Shown here piece by piece: positions 8,440 to 15,714 of a stretch of DNA of 64,000 bases. The stretch comes from Thalassospira lucentensis MCCC 1A00383 = DSM 14000 (GTDB taxonomy: Bacteria; Pseudomonadota; Alphaproteobacteria; Rhodospirillales; Thalassospiraceae): contig NZ_ATWN01000010.1 in NCBI RefSeq assembly GCF_000421265.1, positions 62,001-126,000 on the forward strand, in the 5' to 3' direction. Numbering within the stretch: the stretch's first letter is position 1; every line of letters begins with the position of its first letter. A model generated the notes under the pieces. The model had not been told where the DNA came from and ran no database searches. It saw nothing but the letters and a program-made list of their open reading frames with translations. A program made the translations under genes and the position numbers.

Positions 8440-8931
8440 CTATTTTTCCGATTCCTGCTTTGGTTCCTGAGACAGGCTGATCAGATCCGCCAACAGTTGT
8501 TTTGGATCGGAATGGGCCACCAGTCCTTCAAGGTCTCGCTGGGTTTTTTCCCAGACGGGAAAGGCACGTGCCAGAAGGGCCAAGCCATCCTCGGTCAGTA
8601 TGAGCAAACGGCCCCTTTTATCTTTTGGGTCGGGATTAATTGCCACCAGACCGCGCCGTTCAAGCGGTTTGAGGTTGGCGGTCAATGTGGTGCGATCCAT
8701 CGCCAGAAGGTCGGCGACATCCTTCATATGCGGTGGATATGGCCGGTTCAACGACATCAACAGCGAATATTGCCCGCTGGTCAGGTCAAACGGACGAAAA
8801 GCATCGTCAAACCGTCGCGCAATGGTGCGTGCCGCCCGTCGCACATGCAGGCACAGGCACGAGTCCCGCACCATCAAGGTATCGGCAAACGGTACGGGTC
8901 TATCGTTGTGGTTGAAATCTTTTTTTGACAT
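8440..8931 (-). CDS. MarR-family transcriptional regulator
   Basis: 163 aa winged-helix regulator. Recognisable parts are the N-terminal dimer helix (CLHVRRAARTIARRFDDAF), the DNA-binding helices (LTSGQYSLLMSL, MKDVADLLAMDRTTLTANLKPLERRGLV) and the wing (DPKDKRGRLLILTEDG). It is divergent from a gene cluster for VOC and NTF2-like proteins, and a perfect palindrome lies 12 bp ahead of its start codon, so it probably represses itself and that cluster. The ligand is unknown. Cys residues near the N-terminus (DSCLCLH) could sense oxidants, as in OhrR/DUF24-like regulators, but this is speculation. Confidence 0.9.
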   Translation of the reverse strand: MSKKDFNHNDRPVPFADTLMVRDSCLCLHVRRAARTIARRFDDAFRPFDLTSGQYSLLMSLNRPYPPHMKDVADLLAMDRTTLTANLKPLERRGLVAINPDPKDKRGRLLILTEDGLALLARAFPVWEKTQRDLEGLVAHSDPKQLLADLISLSQEPKQESEK

Positions 8932-8942
8932 GGATTAATTAT

Positions 8943-8954
8943 GTTGATATCAAC
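8943..8954. promoter_or_regulatory. likely MarR operator
   Basis: The perfect 12-bp palindrome GTTGATATCAAC lies in the divergent intergenic region, 12 bp upstream of the marR start codon. Position and symmetry fit autoregulation by the adjacent MarR protein; binding is inferred. Confidence 0.6.
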
Positions 8955-9051
8955 GTATTTGTCAAACGGGAATACAATAAAACACTCATCAACCAGCCGG
9001 TTTGACCGTTTTGATCAGGTGCCATTTGTTCTGTGGCAAGGAGGATGCCCC

Positions 9052-9528
9052 ATGCAGCAAAAAATTAGTCCGTTTCTATGGTTTAATGGCTGTGCCGAAG
9101 ATGCCGTCAATTTTTATGCGTCTGTATTTGCCGAGGCAAAGATCGGCAAGACCATGCGCGCAAGCAAAGCGGGTCCTGGTCCGGAAGGCAGTGTTCTGAC
9201 CATTGGTTTTGAACTTTTTGGTCGGAAATTTACCGCGTTTAATTTCCCAACCGACTTCAAATTCACCGAAGCCGTTTCCTTTGTGGTCGATTGCAAGGAT
9301 CAGGCAGAGGTCGATTATTACTGGGACTGTTTGTCCGAAGGCGGGGAGCCGCGCGATTGCGGCTGGATCAGGGACCGTTTTGGCGTTTTCTGGCAGATTA
9401 CCCCAACCCGCCTGATCGAGTTGATGACCGATTCTGACCCGGATGTTGCTGCACGGGCGGCGACAGCAATGATGACCATGCAAAAGATTGATATCGCAGC
9501 GTTGGAGCGGGCTGTTCAGGCAGGCTGA
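9052..9528 (+). CDS. VOC/PhnB-like protein
   Basis: About 158 aa of the 3-demethylubiquinone-methyltransferase-like/PhnB branch of the VOC superfamily: QKISPFLWFNGCAEDAVNFY, a central GFELFGRKFTAFN strand and WDCLSEGGEPRDCGWIRDRFGVFWQITP. Members are often small cytosolic enzymes or binding proteins without a known reaction. The start at ATG 9052 follows AAGGAGG; the longer open frame has no such site. First gene of a three-gene cluster (VOC, NTF2-like, PhnB-like) opposite marR. Confidence 0.85.
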   Translation: MQQKISPFLWFNGCAEDAVNFYASVFAEAKIGKTMRASKAGPGPEGSVLTIGFELFGRKFTAFNFPTDFKFTEAVSFVVDCKDQAEVDYYWDCLSEGGEPRDCGWIRDRFGVFWQITPTRLIELMTDSDPDVAARAATAMMTMQKIDIAALERAVQAG

Positions 9529-9575
9529 TTGCCGCTTTGCTGATCCCTCGTGCCACCAATTGAAGGATATGTCCG

Positions 9576-10013
9576 ATGACTGACAAACAATCACAGGACC
9601 AAGCCGCCATCGCCGATATCTTTGCCCGCTGGGCAGAGGCCAACCGCACCAAGGACATTAATGCGATCATCGCCCTTTATAGCGAGGATATTTGTTCCTA
9701 TGACGCGGTCGGGCCGTTGCAATTTAACGGCATCACAGAATACCGCGCCCATTGGGAGAAATGCCTGCCCAAGGACGCAGAAATGGTCGTTGAAATGCAA
9801 ACACCGGTCATCCGGGTGTCAGGCCATCTGGGCGTTGCCCGGTTTTTGATCCGCTGTGGCATGCGCCAAGAGGACGGAACTGAGCAGGCAAGCTGGATGC
9901 GGGCCAGCTACCACCTTGAAAAGCAGGCTAACCAATGGCGCATCGCCCATGAACATTTTTCCGTGCCTTTTGATTTTGACAACGGTGCCGCCCAGTTCGG
10001 GTTGGAGCCATAA
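9576..10013 (+). CDS. SnoaL/NTF2-like (ketosteroid-isomerase fold) protein
   Basis: 145 aa. The pattern IADIFARWAEANRTKDINAIIALYSEDICSYDAVGPLQFNG is the typical opening of SnoaL-like/DUF4440 cone-shaped domains, and IAHEHFSVPFDF is the usual closing strand. Function in the family ranges from isomerases to uncharacterised binding proteins. It lies 47 bp after the VOC gene and 38 bp before the second PhnB-like gene and is probably co-transcribed under the MarR regulator. TTGAAGGA precedes the ATG. Confidence 0.82.
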   Translation: MTDKQSQDQAAIADIFARWAEANRTKDINAIIALYSEDICSYDAVGPLQFNGITEYRAHWEKCLPKDAEMVVEMQTPVIRVSGHLGVARFLIRCGMRQEDGTEQASWMRASYHLEKQANQWRIAHEHFSVPFDFDNGAAQFGLEP

Positions 10014-10051
10014 TTTAACGCCGCCAATTGATGTAACAAAGGAATGCCCCA

Positions 10052-10459
10052 ATGAAAGTTATCAGCTACCTCAACTTTGATGGAAATTGCCGCCCGGCGA
10101 TGGAGTTTTACAAATCGGTTCTGGGCGGCGAACTGATTGCCATGCCGTTTGGTGATACTCCAATGGCCAAGGACATGCCCGGTTTTGCCGATAAAATTGC
10201 CCATGCCTGTTTGATGGGAGATGGCTGGCACATCATGGCATCCGATTGCCCGCCGGAGCATTTTACCGCGATGCAGGGCATGAATATTTCCGTGCATTTT
10301 CCTGATCCGGCTGAGGGCAAACAGCTTTTTGACAAGCTGGCTGAGGGCGGTACCGTGGTAATGCCGTTCGAGGAAACCTTCTGGTCAAAGGGATTTGGAC
10401 TGGTGAATGACAAGTTCGGTACACCGTGGATGGTTAATACCGACTACGCACCGGAATAG
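10052..10459 (+). CDS. PhnB-like VOC-superfamily protein
   Basis: 135 aa PhnB-type protein (ISYLNFDGNCRPAMEFYKSVLGGEL, MPFEETFWSKGFGLVNDKFGTPWMVN). Third gene of the MarR-linked cluster and distantly related to the first. PhnB-like proteins were named for the phosphonate locus but lack a proven role in C-P cleavage, so no phosphonate function should be assumed. AAAGGAA lies upstream of the start. Confidence 0.85.
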   Translation: MKVISYLNFDGNCRPAMEFYKSVLGGELIAMPFGDTPMAKDMPGFADKIAHACLMGDGWHIMASDCPPEHFTAMQGMNISVHFPDPAEGKQLFDKLAEGGTVVMPFEETFWSKGFGLVNDKFGTPWMVNTDYAPE

Positions 10460-10591
10460 TCGGCGGTAAGTTCCGGGGGTAAGTTGACCATTAAGCCCCT
10501 GTCACCGAACGATATGTTGCCTTGATCCCCATTTCCCGTCAAAATGATATAACTAGGGGTTATGGGGATCAGCCAATATGACAGCGCGGGA

Positions 10592-10732
10592 TCGGAAAAC
10601 CGCAAAAGGGTAAGATCTGCCTTTTTGGCCATGGGATTGGCCGTACCGACCAAATGTATCTCCATAAATTTTGCCTCGGAAAACCTGCCCACGGAAGGAT
10701 CGCATTTCGATCTGCTCGTGAGGTCGGGTCTT
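10592..10732 (+). pseudogene. decayed comM fragment
   Basis: Translated in the frame of 10592, these 47 codons align without gaps to residues 42-88 of the intact ComM at 15715: shared runs include RVRSA, MGLA and EGSHFDL, with about half the residues identical. The rest of comM is absent on both sides. Just upstream, ATGACAGCGCGGG (10578-10590) is identical to the first 13 bases of comM, although not in the same frame as the alignment. I infer a relic of a duplicated or deleted comM copy. The frame is still open (10562-10801), so expression as a small peptide is not excluded but unlikely. Confidence 0.7.
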
Positions 10733-10739
10733 CGCCTGT

Positions 10740-10763
10740 CCAGACAACACCGGTGTTGTCTGG
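10740..10763. promoter_or_regulatory. perfect 24-bp palindrome upstream of the PlcP-like gene
   Basis: Each 12-base half reads CCAGACAACACC toward the centre, with no spacer and no mismatch. It lies 44 bp upstream of the ATG at 10807. A stem this long could be an operator, or a cruciform or leader hairpin near the start of the transcript. It is not a Pho-box arrangement. No T tract follows, so it is not a standard terminator. Confidence 0.6.
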
Positions 10764-10806
10764 CAGTCTGCAATACGCGAGTGGCTTATTGGGAGAACTG
10801 AAAAAA

Positions 10807-11637
10807 ATGGCGTTGTCATCGCCACAAAAGGTCAGGTCGATCTTTATCTCTGATATCCATTTGGGGACCCGGCACTGTCAGGCAGAACTGGTTACGAACT
10901 TTTTGGCAGCCTTTGAGGCTGAAACCATCTATCTGGTCGGCGATATCATTGATGGTTGGCGTCTGAAGCGGTCCTGGTATTGGCCGGAAACCCATGAGGC
11001 GGTCATCCAGAGCCTGCTGACCAGCGCGCGCGATGGGACCAAAGTCTTTTTCATTCCGGGAAATCATGACGAATTCGTGCGCAGATATGCCGACAGACTG
11101 GTTGCGAAGGTGGCCGTGCGCGATCAGGTTATCCATACAACGGCAGATGGTCGATGCTATCTTGTGACCCATGGCGATCAATATGATCCGGTTGTGCGAA
11201 AGGCCAAGTGGCTGGCCCATATTGGCGACCGGTTTTACGAACTGGCACTTACCAGCAATACGGTCGTCAACTGGGTGCGTCGCAGGTTTGGTCTTGATTA
11301 CTGGTCGCTGGGTGCCTTTGCCAAACGTCATGTAAAAAGTTTCATCGGCATCATCAGCCAGTTCGAGACGATCGTTGCAGAGGATGTGCACAAGCGTGGT
11401 CTGCATGGTGTCATTTGTGGCCATATTCATCATGCTGTCAGTCGTCAGATGGGCGGCATCCACTATGTGAATGCTGGCGACTGGGTCGAAAGCTGCACCG
11501 GCATCGTCGAGGCGACCGACGGTCGCCTTGAGGTGATCCAATGGACCGAGAGCGGCCTAGATACGCAATCGCAGGTCATTTTTAAGGAGACGCCTGTGGA
11601 AACACCTGGCTCAAAGCCGGTCGGTCCGATCCAATGA
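10807..11637 (+). CDS. plcP: PlcP-like metallophosphoesterase (phospholipase C type; often annotated UDP-diacylglucosamine hydrolase)
   Basis: About 276 aa calcineurin-like phosphoesterase with motifs SDIHLG (14-19), GDIIDGW (from 45), PGNHDE (84-89), THGDQYD and CGHIHHA. The blocks ETIYLVGDIIDGWRLKRSW and the WYWPETH context match the alphaproteobacterial PlcP group. PlcP in Sinorhizobium and marine relatives removes phosphate headgroups from phospholipids during phosphate starvation. The gene overlaps a downstream glycosyltransferase by 4 bp, the known PlcP-Agt pairing that turns the resulting diacylglycerol into glycolipid. The start is ATG 10807, after GGGAGAA. True LpxH is shorter and differs around the second motif. 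Function is inferred from family and context. Confidence 0.78.
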   Translation: MALSSPQKVRSIFISDIHLGTRHCQAELVTNFLAAFEAETIYLVGDIIDGWRLKRSWYWPETHEAVIQSLLTSARDGTKVFFIPGNHDEFVRRYADRLVAKVAVRDQVIHTTADGRCYLVTHGDQYDPVVRKAKWLAHIGDRFYELALTSNTVVNWVRRRFGLDYWSLGAFAKRHVKSFIGIISQFETIVAEDVHKRGLHGVICGHIHHAVSRQMGGIHYVNAGDWVESCTGIVEATDGRLEVIQWTESGLDTQSQVIFKETPVETPGSKPVGPIQ

Positions 11638-12716
11638 GTGGAAAGTCGACACCGGCTTTTGCCGGAGACGACAAGGCCATTCTGATCGTAACGGATGCCT
11701 ATCGTCCGCAGGTCAATGGTGTTGTCCGATCCATAGAGTATATGGAAGAAGAATTACGCCGGATGGGGTTTCGGGTTGAAATCCTGTCCCCCGATGCATT
11801 TCGAACCATGCCATGCCCCGGATATTCCGAAATTCGTCTTGCCTTGACCCGTTCGGGTACGGTTCGCAAACATATGATTGCCGCCGGGTGCACCCATTTA
11901 CATATCGCGACCGAGGGTCCCTTGGGTCTTATGGCGGGCAGTGTCGCACGTCGTTTGAACTGGCCATTTACGACAGCTTATCATTCCCGCTTTCCGGAAT
12001 ACGCAGCTGCGCGTGTCCCTGTGCCCGCCGCGTTCTTTTATGGTTGGTTTCGCCGGTTCCACAACAAGGGGGACGGTTGCATGGTGGCGACCGAAACTCT
12101 AAGAAAGGATCTTGCCAACCACGGGTTCAAACGTCTGATGCGCTGGTCGCGCGGCGTTGACACCAGCCTGTTCCAGCCGATCCGTGAAAACGACGTGGCG
12201 GCGGATTTGCCGCGACCGGTTTTTCTTTATGTCGGGCGTGTTTCGGTCGAAAAAAGCATACCCGAGTTCCTTGAACTTGATTTGCCCGGTTCGAAGATGG
12301 TGGTCGGAGATGGTCCGGAACTCGAACGGCTGCGTCGTAAATACCCAGATGTTCATTTCACGGGTGCCAAGACGGGAACGGATCTGGCGCGCCATTACGC
12401 AAGTGCCGATGTCTTTGTTTTCCCGTCAAGGACCGATACCTTCGGTTTGGTGCTGCTTGAAGCGTTGGCCTGCGGCCTGCCTGTTGCCGCATATCCGGTG
12501 ATGGGCCCACGCGACGTGTTGGGAGACTTTGCATCGGGACCCGACAGAGTTGGCGTGTTGTCCGAGGATTTGCGCCAAGCGGCACTTGATGCGCGCAGTA
12601 TTTCGTCTGATCGGTGCCGTGCATACGCATTGCGTTATAGTTGGACGACATCTGCGCAGCAATTCACGGACAATATGCTATCTGTTTGGTCGTCAGCGAC
12701 CATAGATCAGCCGTAA
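11634..12716 (+). CDS. GT4-family glycosyltransferase, Agt-like
   Basis: 360 aa GT-B fold. N-terminal acceptor domain with IVTDAYRPQVNGVVRS and TAYHSRFPEY; C-terminal nucleotide-sugar domain with FLYVGRVSVEKSIPEF, VVGDGPELERLRRKY and the retaining-GT motif SRTDTFGLVLLEALACGLP. This architecture is shared with lipid alpha-glycosyltransferases such as Agt and MgdA. The ATGA overlap with plcP implies translational coupling, so a diacylglycerol glycosyltransferase role is likely. There is no transmembrane segment; a peripheral membrane location is expected. Sugar specificity cannot be read from the sequence. Confidence 0.85.
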   Translation: MSGKSTPAFAGDDKAILIVTDAYRPQVNGVVRSIEYMEEELRRMGFRVEILSPDAFRTMPCPGYSEIRLALTRSGTVRKHMIAAGCTHLHIATEGPLGLMAGSVARRLNWPFTTAYHSRFPEYAAARVPVPAAFFYGWFRRFHNKGDGCMVATETLRKDLANHGFKRLMRWSRGVDTSLFQPIRENDVAADLPRPVFLYVGRVSVEKSIPEFLELDLPGSKMVVGDGPELERLRRKYPDVHFTGAKTGTDLARHYASADVFVFPSRTDTFGLVLLEALACGLPVAAYPVMGPRDVLGDFASGPDRVGVLSEDLRQAALDARSISSDRCRAYALRYSWTTSAQQFTDNMLSVWSSATIDQP

Positions 12717-12719
12717 CTG

Positions 12720-14240
12720 TTAAGGGCGGGCTTTTAAGTATGTATCGCTAAGACTGCCATCCGGATTGGTAATCCGCAATGGCTCGAAGCACTTCTCAAA
12801 GCGCGACGGCAGATTGATGCGTGGACGATAGGCGTTGCGTAGCGGATCGCTCATGGCGCTGAATGTGCGTGTGGGTTCGCGCAAGGTTTCCATCATCCGC
12901 CGGGGGCTACCGACATCAATGCGACCGCCAAATCGATGTAAGGGGCGAACAAGCGCCAATGCACTTTGGTCCAGACTGACGTGGCGACGCCAATGCCAGG
13001 CGTGGCGGAACGCGTGCCGTGTCAGCGCCATTTTGCGCCCCTTAAATTGAAGGAGGTCAGCAAGGAACGTGCGTACGACCTCAAGCGGTTCCTTTGGCCA
13101 TTCAACCAGCTTCATTCCATCCATATCGCTCAGGGCCAGATTTGGCATCAAACGACCGTTAAGCGCGGATGCTTCGAAATGCGGGGTGCCTAAAATCGGG
13201 ATCGGTACGGACAGCAGGCTGGGCAACGGAATACGATGATTTGCCAGAATGCCGTCGACTTGGCCCGCGACCTCGGCAACCGTTTGTTCGGTGAAATCCG
13301 TAATCATGCCGTAGTCAAAGTTAATGCCATACTCGGCACAGAGTGCCGTCAGGGCCAGTGGATCTGATGTGATGCTTTGTTTCTTGTTGAAATTTTTCAG
13401 GACTGCGGGGTCCAGCGATTCCACGCCGGAAAATATTGCTTTGCAGCCATTTTTTGCCAAAAGATCAAGATTTTCCCTGCGTTTGAAAAAGTCGCCTGTC
13501 ACCAGCGCACCCCAGCCGCGAAACTGGCCATTGCGCCATCGTTCCCCAATCATCTCAACGCGATAACGGAAATTATCCCGGTTGTTGCCATAGAAATTAT
13601 TGTCCAGAACCATGACACCCAGAACGCGGCCCATTGCGTCGAGCTGACGGGAAATTGAGGCATCGCTATGGGATTTATAGGCGCGCCCCTCTGCGGTGAG
13701 TGAACAGAAAGAGCACGCAAAATTGCAATTCTTTGTGGTTTCCAGATAGCTAAGCCCCATGGTCGGACGGGCAAGGTCGAAGCGCGGCGCGCCGTGGCCG
13801 TCGGCATGATCAGGGCCGAACAGATCTGTGATGATCTCGGTGATATCTTCGACGTCACCTTGAGTGGCGTAATCGAAGACTTCAGCACACAGTTTGGGCA
13901 AGGCGCGCGCAATCGGCCCCCCGATTATTGTGATGCCCGACGGGTTTGCGGATTTGTAATAGGCTGAAAGCTGATGGGTTCGGTCAAACGCCGCGGTTAA
14001 GCCGGTGAAGACAACGACATCTGGCCATTCCAGAATGCGTGTATCAAGCAAGGGTCCATGAAAAACCTCGTCCCAGACCCGGACCTCAACCTGTTTCTGA
14101 TCGAAATAGCCAGCCAGATAATAGGGTGCCATTGCTCTGGGCACGAACCAGCGGGTGGGCGTTGCTGAGCGCCAGGGATCAAAATAGGCGTTTATGATCA
14201 GAACGGCTTTTTTCCGGGCTTGCATCTTGCTCATTTTCAC
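12720..14240 (-). CDS. B12-binding-type radical SAM protein
   Basis: 506 aa. The N-terminal ~150 residues resemble the cobalamin-binding Rossmann domain of class-B-like radical SAM proteins (VVVFTGLTAAFDRT, TIIGGPIARALP). The iron-sulfur motif is C172-x3-C176-x2-C179 within NCNFACSFCS. A TIM-barrel core and a His/Trp-rich C-terminal part (HAFRHAWHWRRHVSLD) follow. Related proteins methylate or rearrange lipids, hopanoids or natural products; the substrate here is unknown. It is convergent with the glycosyltransferase (3-bp gap) and divergent from the cNMP/CPBP fusion gene, so it may share regulation with the latter. The start is ATG 14240; ATG 14234 is also possible. Confidence 0.85.
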   Translation of the reverse strand: MKMSKMQARKKAVLIINAYFDPWRSATPTRWFVPRAMAPYYLAGYFDQKQVEVRVWDEVFHGPLLDTRILEWPDVVVFTGLTAAFDRTHQLSAYYKSANPSGITIIGGPIARALPKLCAEVFDYATQGDVEDITEIITDLFGPDHADGHGAPRFDLARPTMGLSYLETTKNCNFACSFCSLTAEGRAYKSHSDASISRQLDAMGRVLGVMVLDNNFYGNNRDNFRYRVEMIGERWRNGQFRGWGALVTGDFFKRRENLDLLAKNGCKAIFSGVESLDPAVLKNFNKKQSITSDPLALTALCAEYGINFDYGMITDFTEQTVAEVAGQVDGILANHRIPLPSLLSVPIPILGTPHFEASALNGRLMPNLALSDMDGMKLVEWPKEPLEVVRTFLADLLQFKGRKMALTRHAFRHAWHWRRHVSLDQSALALVRPLHRFGGRIDVGSPRRMMETLREPTRTFSAMSDPLRNAYRPRINLPSRFEKCFEPLRITNPDGSLSDTYLKARP

Positions 14241-14351
14241 AGTGTGTATTGAGTAACTGATAGCAATATTGATACTGGAGACATTTGGATCGTCGCGCAG
14301 TATATTACCGACCTGTATTGATATCCCAAATCGCTTTTATTGTAGAGAGTT

Positions 14352-15467
14352 ATGACCGACGATATCCAATCAAGTGCGCATGCATTACGCACACACCCTG
14401 CCCTTAAAAAGGTATCGGCAGAGGTTATGGCGTCGATCATCTCGGTCGCAGAGCAGACAAATGTAAGTGCTGGCGACTTTATTATGCGAGAGGGTGAACC
14501 AAGCAACGACTTGTATTTTCTGCTTTCTGGCGATGCGGTTGCATTGCGCAAAGCCGACGATGGCAAAGACATCTTGCTCAATGCGGTACCAGCAGGTGAG
14601 TGTGTCGGGGAGCTGGCATTTCTGGACGGCGGAATGCGGACATCCTCGGTTCGTGCAGAGAGTGCGTGTCGCTTGATCAAGATATCAACCACAGAACTGG
14701 AAGCGCGCGATGATGCTGCTGCGGTCATTGGTGCGCTAAAGGCAGCACTTGCCAGCGTTGCCGTCAATCGCGCGCGCCAAATGAGCGATAACATGCTCGC
14801 ATCACTCCGGCGGGAGCTGGAAATCAAAACGCTTCAAAATCAGTTTGGCTCCTTTCTGGTTTTCACGATTGCGATCTTCCTGATTTCTACAGCACTGTTT
14901 TATCTGGTCGCAGAAAAATACGTCAGGGATGTCTATGATCCCGGCTTTTCCTGGCAAGCGATCCTTTTCCTGGCGGTGCCGTGCCTTCTTGTAATCAAAG
15001 TCATGAAGATCCCGCTTGCCGATCTTGGCATTCGTCGTGAAGGGTTTAAACGTGCCGCACTACAGTCCATCGCAGCCTGTGTGGTGATAACAATTCCGGT
15101 TGCGATCTATTTGCTCAACTTTAAAGGCCCGTCATCCGATACCGCGGCACGACCGGGTGCGACTGTCGATTTAATCTTTATGCTGCAATATTTTGCGCAC
15201 ACTCTGTTTCAGGAGCTTGGTTCGCGCGGGCTTTTGCAGGGGCTGTTCCAGAAATTTTTGGGCGATACCAAAGGGCATCGTGCGATCCTTTTGACCAGTA
15301 CAGTCTTTGCATCGCTGCATCTGGCGTTTGGCATTGATGCCGTGATGATCACGTTTGTTGCCAGCATTGTCTTTGGCTATGTCTATCAGGCCCAGAAGAA
15401 CCTGATTGGTGTGACAATTCTGCATTACTGGCTGGGTGTTCTGGCCGCATTTGTCGTGGCGTTTTAG
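14352..15467 (+). CDS. cyclic-nucleotide-binding domain fused to a CPBP (CAAX-type) intramembrane protease
   Basis: 371 aa. Residues ~20-130 form a cNMP-binding domain (DFIMREGEPSNDLYFLLSGDAVAL, GECVGELAFLDGGMRTSSVRA). A short helical linker follows, then about eight membrane segments (from ~165) with CPBP/Abi motifs. Motif 1 reads QE-LGS-R (287-292), so the first Glu of the usual EExxxR is Gln. Motif 2 is F319-x3-H323, and the last motif H358 is kept. CPBP proteins include prenyl endopeptidases and bacteriocin-immunity or signalling proteases. The fusion suggests ligand-gated membrane proteolysis or a non-catalytic sensor. It is divergent from the B12/radical-SAM gene. Confidence 0.82.
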   Translation: MTDDIQSSAHALRTHPALKKVSAEVMASIISVAEQTNVSAGDFIMREGEPSNDLYFLLSGDAVALRKADDGKDILLNAVPAGECVGELAFLDGGMRTSSVRAESACRLIKISTTELEARDDAAAVIGALKAALASVAVNRARQMSDNMLASLRRELEIKTLQNQFGSFLVFTIAIFLISTALFYLVAEKYVRDVYDPGFSWQAILFLAVPCLLVIKVMKIPLADLGIRREGFKRAALQSIAACVVITIPVAIYLLNFKGPSSDTAARPGATVDLIFMLQYFAHTLFQELGSRGLLQGLFQKFLGDTKGHRAILLTSTVFASLHLAFGIDAVMITFVASIVFGYVYQAQKNLIGVTILHYWLGVLAAFVVAF

Positions 15468-15714
15468 TTGGAAATGAAAACGCTGGGACCTCTTTATCCA
15501 CTTTAAAAACTCGTTCCAAATCAGCAAAAAAGATTGGGTACGGTCTACGTCATCATAATTTATTTCGAAATCAAAATATTTGGAAATTTCGTCATGATAC
15601 GATGTGATTCTCTCGACCCAAGCGCACTTCTAATTTCCTGAACTTAAACGATGCGTTGCCATTTGCTGCGTGAGTCTGCAAAGTAATGCAACTTTGGGTT
15701 CTGGGGGCGGACGG

